Shown here: positions 1 to 6,550 of the stretch, in pieces
Layout: each line of letters opens with the position of its first letter
How positions within the stretch are numbered: the first letter of the stretch is position 1
From: Betaproteobacteria bacterium
Lineage (GTDB): Bacteria; Pseudomonadota; Gammaproteobacteria; Burkholderiales; Burkholderiaceae_E
Length of the DNA: 13,569 nucleotides
Assembly (NCBI GenBank): GCA_009925965.1
Contig: RFPW01000041.1
Span: 1 to 13,569 of the forward strand
Reading direction: 5' to 3'
Program-made: the position numbers and the translations under genes
The notes under the pieces: model-generated
Seen by the model: the letters and a program-made list of their open reading frames with translations, nothing else
What the model was told of the DNA's origin: nothing
Database searches by the model: none

Positions 1-828
1 GTCATACAGCGCCGGATCATATTTTTTTAGCTCATTGAGGATCGCAACCGCCTCCGCCACGGGATCGCGGTTGACATCAAACATCGAGACATCCACCAGA
101 TGCAGGAGCAGTCGGGTACGGGCCAAATGGCGCAAAAACCGATGGCCCAGTCCAGCGCCCTCGGCCGCACCCTCGATCAAACCGGGAATATCAGCAATGA
201 CAAAACTGCGCTCTAGACCGACCCGAACGACACCCAGATTTGGGTGCAGGGTCGTGAACGGATAATCCGCGATGCGCGGCCTTGCGTTCGAGACCTGCGT
301 GATGAAGGTTGACTTGCCTGCATTGGGCATTCCGAGCAAGCCCACATCTGCGAGCACTTTGAGCTCGAGTCGCAGGAGTCGCTGTTCACCCGGCGCGCCA
401 TTGGTCGATTGGCGAGGCGCCCGGTTAACGCTGCTCTTAAAATGAAGGTTGCCCAACCCCCCCTGCCCGCCGCGCGCTAAAACCTCCCGCTGGCCGTGGC
501 GAACGAGGTCAAACAGCCGCTCGTCAGTTTCTGCGTCGTGGACTTCGGTCCCGACGGGCATTCTCAAGATGATGTCTTCAGACGCAGCGCCATACTGATC
601 GCTACCGCGCCCGTGCTCACCGCCTTTGGCCCGATGCAGACGGGCGTAGCGATAGTCGATCAGCGTGTTGATGTTGCGATCAGCGACCGCAATCACGCTG
701 CCGCCACGGCCGCCATCACCCCCGTTCGGGCCACCCTTGGGGATATATTTTTCGCGGCGGAAGCTCGCCATTCCGTTGCCGCCGTTACCAGCGACCACTT
801 CAACTCGAGCCTCGTCGACGAATTTCAT
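1..828 (-). CDS. obg: GTPase Obg/CgtA, 3' end cut by window edge
   Basis: Essential ribosome-associated GTPase acting in 50S assembly and stress control in the cytoplasm. The frame is open from the ATG at 828 to base 1, giving 276 residues without a stop; the C-terminus lies outside the window. It is therefore partial because of the window, not broken. The N-terminal glycine-rich Obg fold starts MKFVDEARVEVVAGNGGNG and continues to about residue 158. The G domain follows, with the P-loop GMPNAGKST at about 166-174, switch I around the DYPFTT stretch (188-193) and the G3 motif DIPGLIEGAAEG at 213-224. The G4 NKxD motif would lie just beyond base 1. Its place directly after rplU and rpmA is the classic bacterial order. 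No clear Shine-Dalgarno sequence precedes the ATG, and a GC-rich hairpin lies 20 bases upstream of it. Confidence 0.97.
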   Translation of the reverse strand, partial: MKFVDEARVEVVAGNGGNGMASFRREKYIPKGGPNGGDGGRGGSVIAVADRNINTLIDYRYARLHRAKGGEHGRGSDQYGAASEDIILRMPVGTEVHDAETDERLFDLVRHGQREVLARGGQGGLGNLHFKSSVNRAPRQSTNGAPGEQRLLRLELKVLADVGLLGMPNAGKSTFITQVSNARPRIADYPFTTLHPNLGVVRVGLERSFVIADIPGLIEGAAEGAGLGHRFLRHLARTRLLLHLVDVSMFDVNRDPVAEAVAILNELKKYDPALYD

Positions 829-848
829 CGGTGCGGCCGGATCATTTT

Positions 849-868
849 CGCCCGCACCAGTGCGGGCG
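849..868 (-). other. Perfect GC-rich inverted repeat between rpmA and obg
   Basis: Nine-base arms CGCCCGCAC and GTGCGGGCG are separated by two bases, so a realistic RNA hairpin has an 8-bp stem and 4-nt loop. It fills part of the 51-base gap between the rpmA stop and the obg ATG. On the minus-strand transcript the hairpin is followed by AAAAUGAUCC and not by a U-tract, so it is not a standard intrinsic terminator. It could stabilise the upstream ribosomal-protein mRNA 3' end, act as a processing site, or reduce obg translation. Its function is an inference; the palindrome itself is certain. Confidence 0.5.
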
Positions 869-879
869 ATTGCCCGAAA

Positions 880-1176
880 TCAGACGCTGGCCGCCGCCTC
901 AGCCGGAGCGTGCGCATGGGCGATGGGGATGATCGACACCGTTTTCCGGTTCTGCTCCCCACGGACCGAGAACTTCACATGACCGTCTTTAAGGGCAAAC
1001 AAGGTGTGATCCTTGCCAATCCCAACGTTGACGCCCGGGTGCACGCGGGTACCGCGCTGACGAATGATGATTGAGCCTGCCGAGACCGATTCACCGCCGA
1101 AGGCTTTGACGCCCAGACGTTTGCTTTCGGATTCGCGACCGTTGCGCGTCGAGCCGCCGCCTTTTTTCTGTGCCAT
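880..1176 (-). CDS. rpmA: 50S ribosomal protein L27
   Basis: Bacterial L27 sits near the peptidyl-transferase centre of the large ribosomal subunit. The 98-residue product starts with the characteristic MAQKKGGGSTRNGRESESKR and then has LGVKAFGG, IIIRQRGTRVHPGVNVG and GKDHTLFAL, all signature L27 blocks. It is about a dozen residues longer than typical L27 because of an Ala/His-rich tail (HAHAPAEAAASV). The ATG at 1176 is preceded by GGAG with a 10-base spacing that lies within the end of rplU. The rplU stop is only 6 bases upstream, so the two genes are cotranscribed from the rplU promoter. Confidence 0.97.
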   Translation of the reverse strand: MAQKKGGGSTRNGRESESKRLGVKAFGGESVSAGSIIIRQRGTRVHPGVNVGIGKDHTLFALKDGHVKFSVRGEQNRKTVSIIPIAHAHAPAEAAASV

Positions 1177-1182
1177 TTCCGA

Positions 1183-1494
1183 TCAGCTCCGGATCTCATC
1201 AATACGTAGCTCGGTGTAGTTCTGCCGATGCCCTTGATGCTTTTGATAATGCTTACGGCGACGCATCTTGAAAATGCGCACCTTGTCGCCTCGACCGTGA
1301 GAGAGCACCGTGACGGCCACCGAAGCCCCGGGAACCAGAGGTGCGCCAACGACAATCCCGTCGTCCTTGCCCACCGCTAACACCTCTTCGAGCGTGATGA
1401 CTGCACCGATGTCCGCCGGTATCTGTTCTACTTTCAATTTTTCTCCGACGGCAACGCGATACTGCTTGCCGCCGGTTTTTATGACCGCGTACAT
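1183..1494 (-). CDS. rplU: 50S ribosomal protein L21
   Basis: Large-subunit ribosomal protein that binds 23S rRNA. The 103-residue product starts MYAVIKTGGKQYRVAVGEKL, the diagnostic L21 N-terminus, and has the C-terminal RRRKHYQKHQGHRQ rRNA-binding motif. The frame stays open 21 codons further upstream (to 1557), but the conserved L21 start is the ATG at 1494. The upstream part also contains the predicted promoter, so the longer start is rejected. It is the first gene of the rplU-rpmA-obg operon and is divergent from ispB. Confidence 0.97.
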   Translation of the reverse strand: MYAVIKTGGKQYRVAVGEKLKVEQIPADIGAVITLEEVLAVGKDDGIVVGAPLVPGASVAVTVLSHGRGDKVRIFKMRRRKHYQKHQGHRQNYTELRIDEIRS

Positions 1495-1528
1495 GGAGAA
1501 TGTCCCTGCGAGAAACACAGAACCGGCC

Positions 1529-1557
1529 ATGTTATCGATGCACTGAGCTTGAGTCAA
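1529..1557 (-). promoter_or_regulatory. Sigma-70-type promoter of rplU-rpmA-obg
   Basis: Read on the minus strand, TTGACT (1552-1557, five of six matches to the -35 consensus) is followed after 17 bases by TAACAT (1529-1534, four of six matches to the -10 consensus). It lies 34 bases upstream of the L21 ATG, an ideal place for the operon promoter. It overlaps the 5' end of the longest ispB-frame ORF, which is one reason to start ispB further downstream. This is a prediction from motif and spacing only. Confidence 0.6.
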
Positions 1558-1581
1558 CTCCCATTCAAACCGGAGAGGCGA

Positions 1582-1611
1582 CCGACACCCCGACCGGTCC
1601 CCGCCTATAAT
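1582..1611 (+). promoter_or_regulatory. Probable ispB promoter
   Basis: A perfect TATAAT -10 box lies at 1606-1611. A weak -35-like CCGACA (1582-1587, four of six matches) is 18 bases upstream. Transcription would start near 1618, leaving a leader of about 36 bases before the TTG at 1654. It lies back to back with the rplU promoter within an 83-base span. The -10 is convincing, the -35 less so. Confidence 0.45.
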
Positions 1612-1653
1612 CGATCAACCCAACGCCCCAGACCGTCTTCACTGCAGACCGCC

Positions 1654-2646
1654 TTGACCGCCATCACCGCAACAACCGCCACCGCCAACGAGCTTTTTCC
1701 CTCGATCGCAGAAGATTTGGCAGCCGTCGACCAGGTGATCCGAGACCGGCTGCATTCTGAGGTTGCCCTCGTGCGGACCGTCGCCGACTACATCGTGGCG
1801 GGCGGTGGCAAGCGACTTCGGCCAGTCCTGGTCCTTTTGTTTGCCCGGGCACATGGCGCCCACGCAGATCACCGTCGTCACATGCTGGCCGCTGTCGTGG
1901 AATTCATCCACACCGCCACGCTACTGCACGATGACGTCGTCGACGAAAGTGCATTGCGGCGCGGCCGTGACACCGCCAATTCGGTGTTTGGCAATGCCGC
2001 CTCGGTCCTTGTCGGTGATTTTCTCTACTCGCGGGCCTTCCAGATGATGGTGAGCGCGGGCGACATGTCGATCATGCAGATTCTCGCGGATGCCACCAAC
2101 ATCATCGCTGAGGGTGAAGTCCTGCAACTGATGAACAGCCGGGACGCAGACCTTGATGAGACGCGTTACCTGCAAGTGATCCGCTACAAGACGGCCAAAC
2201 TCTTCGAGGCGGCTGCGCGCCTGGGCGCCCTGATTGCCGGTGCGGCGAGCCCTCTGGTCGAAACTGCCGCGGAATACGGGCTGCGCCTGGGTACGGCCTT
2301 TCAGGTCATTGATGATGTGTTGGACTACGCGGGCAATAGCAATGAGATCGGCAAAAACCTGGGGGACGATCTGCGCGAGGGCAAGGTGACGCTGCCCCTG
2401 ATTCACCTCATGCGAACTGGCAGTCACGCCGATCAGACGCTCGTGCGTAGCGCGATCGAAACCGGCGAAGGTGATTTTGACGCCATTGCGCGTGCTGTCC
2501 GCGATCATGGCTCCCTCGATTACGCGCGCGCCCAAGCGATCTCAGAAGCCGCGATTGCCCGGACCTGTGCCCAGTCTTTGCCAGCGTCGCCGTTTCGCGA
2601 GGCCTTGCTGTCCCTGACCAGTCTTGCTGTCGACCGCGACCGATAG
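1654..2646 (+). CDS. ispB: Octaprenyl diphosphate synthase (trans long-chain prenyltransferase)
   Basis: Cytoplasmic polyprenyl synthase that extends farnesyl diphosphate with isopentenyl diphosphate to make the ubiquinone/menaquinone side chain. From the TTG at 1654 the protein has 330 residues, close to the 323 of E. coli IspB. It carries GGGKRLRP (50-57), the first aspartate-rich motif LLHDDVVD (D93, D94, D97), EGEVLQLMN, and the second aspartate-rich motif FQVIDDVLD (D220, D221, D224). Ala88, five residues before the first motif, is small, as expected for a long-chain product. The frame is open from a TTG at 1549, but that extension is Pro/Arg-rich low-complexity sequence, overlaps the rplU promoter and contains a TATAAT box. 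There is no ATG in this part and neither TTG has a good Shine-Dalgarno, so the exact start is uncertain. Confidence 0.93.
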   Translation: MTAITATTATANELFPSIAEDLAAVDQVIRDRLHSEVALVRTVADYIVAGGGKRLRPVLVLLFARAHGAHADHRRHMLAAVVEFIHTATLLHDDVVDESALRRGRDTANSVFGNAASVLVGDFLYSRAFQMMVSAGDMSIMQILADATNIIAEGEVLQLMNSRDADLDETRYLQVIRYKTAKLFEAAARLGALIAGAASPLVETAAEYGLRLGTAFQVIDDVLDYAGNSNEIGKNLGDDLREGKVTLPLIHLMRTGSHADQTLVRSAIETGEGDFDAIARAVRDHGSLDYARAQAISEAAIARTCAQSLPASPFREALLSLTSLAVDRDR

Positions 2647-2703
2647 TGATCAACCGGTAGTTCGCGGCAATCCAAGCCAGCCACCCGCTGTATTTCAAAT
2701 CCG

Positions 2704-3702
2704 ATGAAGCGAATCTCAACCTTCTTGAACCGTGCTTTGATGACGGTGGCGTTGACCGTTCTGTTGAATGGACTCGCCGGAGCACCCCTCGCCCGAGCCC
2801 AGGGATGGCCCAACGGTCAAACCGTCCGCGTGGTTGTTCCCTTCCCCGGGGGCGCAAGCACACTGGACTCGGTGGTGCGGATCGTGACCCCGGAGTTGGC
2901 GAGAGCACTGGGCACCTCAGTCATCGTCGACAACAAGCCAGGTGCCGGTACCGTAATTGGTGTGGATGCCACTGCCAAATCGACGGACGGGCATACGGTC
3001 GGCGCCGTCGCCAATAGTTTCACTGTCAATCAGAGTCTGGTGAAGAGCCTGCCCTACAACACGACCAAGGATTTGCAGCCCGTCATCTTGATGGCACGCA
3101 CGGCAAATGTCCTCGCAGCCCGCCCGGACCTCCCGATCAGCAATCTCCAGGAGCTGATTGCCTACGCCAAGAAGCATCCGGGGAAACTGTCCTACGGGTC
3201 GTTCGGTAACGGAACGACGCCCCATTTCGCGATGGAAATGCTCAAGTTCATGGCCGGAATTTACGTTGTGCACATCCCGTATCGCGCTCAGGGGCCCGCC
3301 TTAACGGACCTGCTCGGTAACAATATCGACATCATGTTTGGCAACTTGCCGGACTTCCTGCCGTATTTGCGATCGGGCAAATTGAAGGGGCTGGGAACCA
3401 CCTACCTGACACGAGCGCCGCTGGCACCAGAAATCCCGACGATTGCTGAGCAAGGTTTTCCGCGCTTTGAAACGGACTCCTGGTACGGCATCGTTGCGCC
3501 CAGTTCGATGCCAAAAGAGTCGATTGATAAAGTTAATCTGGCGATCAACCGCGCGCTCGAAGATCCATCCATTAGAAAGAATCTTTCTGATCGCGGCATA
3601 GAAATCATCGGCGGCTCACCGGCTAAATTCGGTGAACATCTGCAAAGCGAGATCGCCAAATATGCGCGGATCGTCAAATCCGCCAATATGCAAATCGACT
3701 GA
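2704..3702 (+). CDS. Bug/TctC-family tripartite tricarboxylate transporter periplasmic receptor
   Basis: Periplasmic solute-binding protein of the Bug family, which captures small carboxylates, amino acids or nicotinate-like acids for TctAB-type transporters or for sensing. The 332-residue product has a signal peptide: a positive n-region MKRISTFLNR, a hydrophobic core to about residue 28, and an ALARA-like cleavage site after Ala32. The mature protein shows the family pocket motifs VPFPGGASTLD (45-55) and DNKPGAGTVIG (76-86), then YGSFGNGTTPHFAMEM and HIPYRAQGPALTDLLG. No TctA or TctB membrane gene accompanies it, which is common for Bug receptors, so its permease may be elsewhere. It starts a plus-strand run, with the next gene 12 bases downstream. 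No clear ribosome binding site is seen before the ATG. The ligand cannot be read from the sequence; the neighbouring enzymes hint at an amino-acid-like or dicarboxylate ligand. Confidence 0.9.
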   Translation: MKRISTFLNRALMTVALTVLLNGLAGAPLARAQGWPNGQTVRVVVPFPGGASTLDSVVRIVTPELARALGTSVIVDNKPGAGTVIGVDATAKSTDGHTVGAVANSFTVNQSLVKSLPYNTTKDLQPVILMARTANVLAARPDLPISNLQELIAYAKKHPGKLSYGSFGNGTTPHFAMEMLKFMAGIYVVHIPYRAQGPALTDLLGNNIDIMFGNLPDFLPYLRSGKLKGLGTTYLTRAPLAPEIPTIAEQGFPRFETDSWYGIVAPSSMPKESIDKVNLAINRALEDPSIRKNLSDRGIEIIGGSPAKFGEHLQSEIAKYARIVKSANMQID

Positions 3703-3714
3703 GACGAACCCATC

Positions 3715-4542
3715 ATGACGACATCGCATTCAAACAGCCCGATCCGGATTGCCATTGGCGGCCTCGGCGCCATTGGCAAAGCACTGGCCCGGCGACTGGC
3801 GGAGGGCACTGTCCCCGGCGTCGTTTTGTCCGCGGTGTCCGCCAAAAATCACGACAAGGCCCGGGAGTTCATCAACACCCTGCCGCATCCGGTCCCAGTT
3901 CTGGAAATGAATCAGTTGGAACCCATGGCCGATATCGTCGTGGAGTGTGCACCCGCAGCCATCCTGGGTGACGTGATTGGTCCGTTCTTGCGAGCCAGAA
4001 AAAAGGCGATCGTACTATCCGTTGGCGCCATCTTGTTTCGCCCGGATCTGATTGAGCTCGCCCGCCAATCGGGCGGAACCATTCTGGTCCCAACCGGCGC
4101 GCTGATTGGATTGGATGCTGTCGTAGCCGCTGCAGAAGGCCAGATTCACTCGGTTCGAATGGTCACACGCAAGCCCCCCAACGGACTCTCCGGCGCGCCC
4201 TACCTGATTGAGCACGGAATCTCAATGGAAGGGCTGACTGAACCGCTCAAGGTATTCACCGGTAACGCCAAAGAAGCGGCCAAAGGGTTTCCCGCCAACC
4301 TCAATGTCGTGGTTGCACTGGCGCTGGCCGGGATTGGGCCCGACCGGACCATGCTCGAGATCTGGGCAGACCCGACGGTCGTTCGCAACACGCACACCAT
4401 CACGGTCGATTCGGACTCCGCCAAATTCACCATGACAATGGAAAATATTCCATCGGAGAATCCCAAGACCGGCCGAATCGTCGCTCAGAGTGTTACCGCG
4501 CTCCTGCGCAAAATGACCTCGACCTTCGTGGTGGGAACCTGA
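3715..4542 (+). CDS. L-aspartate dehydrogenase-family oxidoreductase
   Basis: Member of the AspDH/DUF108 family, whose characterised members oxidise L-aspartate with NAD(P)+ through iminoaspartate, giving oxaloacetate and ammonia or feeding NAD biosynthesis. The 275-residue length fits. A Rossmann dinucleotide motif GGLGAIG lies at 15-21. The C-terminal catalytic domain has GFPANLNV (191-198), the RNTHTI segment whose His227 aligns with the family's catalytic histidine, and ENIPSENPKT (243-252), the family signature. NAD biosynthesis genes nadA and nadC are not nearby, so a catabolic role is more likely than quinolinate synthesis. The stop overlaps the next gene's ATG by one base (TGATG), implying translational coupling with the RraA-like gene. 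The family also contains uncharacterised paralogues, so activity on aspartate itself is likely but not certain. Confidence 0.85.
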   Translation: MTTSHSNSPIRIAIGGLGAIGKALARRLAEGTVPGVVLSAVSAKNHDKAREFINTLPHPVPVLEMNQLEPMADIVVECAPAAILGDVIGPFLRARKKAIVLSVGAILFRPDLIELARQSGGTILVPTGALIGLDAVVAAAEGQIHSVRMVTRKPPNGLSGAPYLIEHGISMEGLTEPLKVFTGNAKEAAKGFPANLNVVVALALAGIGPDRTMLEIWADPTVVRNTHTITVDSDSAKFTMTMENIPSENPKTGRIVAQSVTALLRKMTSTFVVGT

Positions 4543-5225
4543 TGAAATCCCTGCCCCCTGAAGAGCGGGAGGCCCTGCGGCAGCGCTATCTGCAGGTCGA
4601 TACGTCGAATGTGGCCGATGTTCTCGACACGATGGAACTCTTCCACCAGGGCCTCCATGCGAGCTTTCGGCCGTATCCCGATAACAGCCCCCGCCTCGCG
4701 GGTTGGGCCTACACAATCCGGGGTCAGATGACGCCATTCCCACTTGGCGGCGATGCGGACAAAATGGCGGCATGCCAGGGATTGGCGCCGGGCGAAATCA
4801 GCGTCTGGAGTGGTGATGGTCAAGGGATCTGCTACTTCGGCGAACTGATTGCACTGGGTATGAAAGAGCGTGGTTGCACAGGCGCCCTGGTCGATGGCGG
4901 AATCCGCGATGTGCGCTGGATCGGCGAGCATGGGTTTCCGGTGTTTGCCCGTTATCGCACCCCGGTTCAGTCGATTGGCCGCTGGAAGGTCAATGCCTGT
5001 CAGGTGCCGGTCCTGATGCGGGGCCATGATGATGCAGGGGTCATCGTGCGACCCGGGGACTTCATTTTGGCGGATGAGGACGGCGCGATCGTGATTCCAC
5101 AAGAACATGCCGTGAGCGTCCTTGTCGAAGCCGAACGCTTGACCTCGATCGAGACAAAGATTCGAATTGAAATTGCGAACGGACTGACCTTGGCCCAGGC
5201 CCTGCAAAAATTTGGTCACGTCTGA
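4542..5225 (+). CDS. RraA-like protein (HMG aldolase / oxaloacetate decarboxylase family)
   Basis: A 227-residue member of the RraA-like fold, which includes class II 4-hydroxy-4-methyl-2-oxoglutarate aldolases, oxaloacetate decarboxylases and RNase E inhibitors. The signature runs from GELIALGMKERG (100-111) through LVDGGIRDVRWI (116-127). The Arg122-Asp123 pair matches the residues that bind substrate and divalent metal in the aldolases, which argues for enzyme function and not for the RNase E inhibitor role. The segments HGFPVFAR (130-137) and VRPGDFILADEDGAIVIP (169-186) are also family blocks. The ATG overlaps the stop of the aspartate dehydrogenase gene by one base. In this context an oxaloacetate decarboxylase activity, producing pyruvate from the dehydrogenase product, is an attractive but untested guess. 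Confidence 0.82.
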   Translation: MKSLPPEEREALRQRYLQVDTSNVADVLDTMELFHQGLHASFRPYPDNSPRLAGWAYTIRGQMTPFPLGGDADKMAACQGLAPGEISVWSGDGQGICYFGELIALGMKERGCTGALVDGGIRDVRWIGEHGFPVFARYRTPVQSIGRWKVNACQVPVLMRGHDDAGVIVRPGDFILADEDGAIVIPQEHAVSVLVEAERLTSIETKIRIEIANGLTLAQALQKFGHV

Positions 5226-5248
5226 GACTCGATTACACCCAACGCACC

Positions 5249-5252
5249 GGAG
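5249..5252 (+). promoter_or_regulatory. nthA: Ribosome binding site fixing the nitrile hydratase alpha start
   Basis: GGAG lies seven bases before the ATG at 5260. The frame is open upstream to an ATG at 5212 inside the end of the RraA-like gene, but that extension has no such site and does not resemble nitrile hydratase, so 5260 is preferred. Confidence 0.6.
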
Positions 5253-5259
5253 TCAGCCC

Positions 5260-5862
5260 ATGTACGTGAGCACCGAATCCCCGACAGGCGAGCGGATCGC
5301 CTCGGTCGAAAACCGCTTAGCAGCGATCGAATCGGTGCTTGAAGATCATGCGATGCATCCGGCCGCATTCGTCGACACCTTCAACCAGTGGGCGACCGAA
5401 GAATGGCTCCCCGAGAATGGCGCACGCGTCGTGGCAAAAGCCTGGTCCGAACCCGATTTTCGGTTGCGGCTATTGGCCAACGGAATCGCCGCAATCCGCG
5501 AACTGGGTCTTTCGATGCCCGCACATCACCGCCATCTGGTGGCCCTTGAGAACACCGCGACGGTCCATAACGTCATCTGCTGCACGCTGTGTTCATGTAC
5601 AGCTTTTACGGTGATCGGCTTGCCTCCAGACTGGTACAAGGATTTGGAGTACCGGGCCCGGGTGGTTCGTGAATCCCGGTCGGTCCTGCGTGAAATGGGC
5701 CTGGAATTAGCGCCGCACATTGAGATCCGCGTTTGGGATACGACAGCCGACACGCGCTACATGGTGTTGCCCGAGCGCCCCCCGGGGACCGAAGGCTGGT
5801 CGCAAGAGCAACTCACGGCGCTGGTGACCAAAGAAGGGATGATCGGGGTCGCGAAGGTTTAA
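5260..5862 (+). CDS. nthA: Nitrile hydratase alpha subunit (probably cobalt type)
   Basis: Metal-binding subunit of nitrile hydratase, which hydrates nitriles to amides in the cytoplasm. The 200-residue product holds the metal-claw motif C108-T-L-C111-S112-C113, followed by IGLPPDWYK, the DTTADTRYMVLP block and GTEGWSQEQL. Thr109 fits the cobalt-type rule (CTLCSC), while the threonine after the claw is typical of iron-type enzymes (CSLCSCT). Arg166 matches Arg167 of the Rhodococcus iron enzyme. Odd points are an extra Cys107 just before the claw, Phe116 where Trp is usual, and His89 where the Rhodococcus enzyme has Gln90. These alignments were made by eye from remembered family sequences. Thiocyanate hydrolase gamma subunit is a less likely alternative, because the beta gene downstream is not split. 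It is followed by beta after 19 bases. Confidence 0.93.
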   Translation: MYVSTESPTGERIASVENRLAAIESVLEDHAMHPAAFVDTFNQWATEEWLPENGARVVAKAWSEPDFRLRLLANGIAAIRELGLSMPAHHRHLVALENTATVHNVICCTLCSCTAFTVIGLPPDWYKDLEYRARVVRESRSVLREMGLELAPHIEIRVWDTTADTRYMVLPERPPGTEGWSQEQLTALVTKEGMIGVAKV

Positions 5863-5881
5863 CGTTGGCAAGGGTTTCGAC

Positions 5882-6505
5882 ATGAATGGCATGCATGATC
5901 TTGGCGGCAAAGAAGGGTTTGGCCCCGTCCGCTACACGCCCAATGCACCGGTCTTCCACGCCCCCTGGGAGGTCCGCGCGAATGCGCTCTATAGCCTTGC
6001 CGTCAAACATGGCGTGTACAACATGGACGAATACCGCTACGCCATCGAACGGATGGAGCCGAGGCATTACCTGAGTGCTAGTTACTACGAGCGTTCGCTC
6101 ACGAGTCTGGCTTCGCTGTGTGTCGAAAAAGGCCTCGTGAGTCGCGTAGAACTCGAACGCCGCGCGGGCGGCGTTTTTCCACTGGCCCGACCTGCGGTCG
6201 CTGGCCGCGCCAACCAACCTGAACGCGAGCGATTTGTCGCGGGCGATCTGGTTCGGGTTCGCTCAGACCATGTCTCGGGCCATGTGCGGATGCCGGGCTA
6301 TATCCGCGGCCAGATCGGTCGGGTCGTCAGCGAATCGCCGCCGTACCCTTTTCCGGACGCGCACGCACACGGTATCGACGCACAGACTGAACCAACCTAC
6401 GATATTCAGTTCGATAGCGTGGATCTTTGGCCGGATGCTGCCGAGCCCGCCAAGGTGCATGTTGCAGTTTTTCAAAGTTATCTGGAGCGTGCGTCCGGGC
6501 GCTGA
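5882..6505 (+). CDS. nthB: Nitrile hydratase beta subunit
   Basis: Partner subunit that completes the nitrile hydratase active site. The 207-residue product begins MNGMHDLGGKEGFGPV, the standard beta N-terminus. It has MDEYRYAIERMEPRHY (48-63) and GHVRMPGYIRG (133-143), containing Arg52 and Arg136, which align with the two arginines (56 and 141 in the Rhodococcus iron enzyme) that contact the oxidised metal-ligand cysteines. EPTYDIQF and the C-terminal VFQSYLE complete the family pattern. It is a single full-length beta chain, slightly short for the family, which argues against a thiocyanate hydrolase, where beta is split in two. The start has AAGGG seven bases upstream. The order alpha-beta is that of iron-type operons. 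No activator or metallochaperone gene follows; the next gene is ppk2. Confidence 0.93.
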   Translation: MNGMHDLGGKEGFGPVRYTPNAPVFHAPWEVRANALYSLAVKHGVYNMDEYRYAIERMEPRHYLSASYYERSLTSLASLCVEKGLVSRVELERRAGGVFPLARPAVAGRANQPERERFVAGDLVRVRSDHVSGHVRMPGYIRGQIGRVVSESPPYPFPDAHAHGIDAQTEPTYDIQFDSVDLWPDAAEPAKVHVAVFQSYLERASGR

Positions 6506-6550
6506 AAGCAGGCTGAAGGTCAGTTCAAGTTAAGCGGAGGGTCTGTAACG

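Noticed and set aside
496..1074. A 192-residue plus-strand open frame opposite obg and rpmA
   Set aside because: Both minus-strand genes are unambiguous conserved proteins, and the frame has no family features.
1921..2535. A 204-residue minus-strand frame inside ispB
   Set aside because: It is the antisense shadow of the conserved prenyl synthase core.
4542..5225. RraA as RNase E inhibitor
   Set aside because: The catalytic Arg122-Asp123 pair of the aldolase/decarboxylase members is present and the gene is coupled to a metabolic dehydrogenase.
5212..5259. Upstream ATG at 5212 for nitrile hydratase alpha
   Set aside because: It lies inside the RraA-like gene, the added residues do not fit the family, and GGAG is well placed before the ATG at 5260.
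5260..6505. Thiocyanate hydrolase (ScnABC) as an alternative to nitrile hydratase
   Set aside because: Thiocyanate hydrolase has the beta chain split into two genes, whereas here one full-length beta subunit with both active-site arginines follows alpha.
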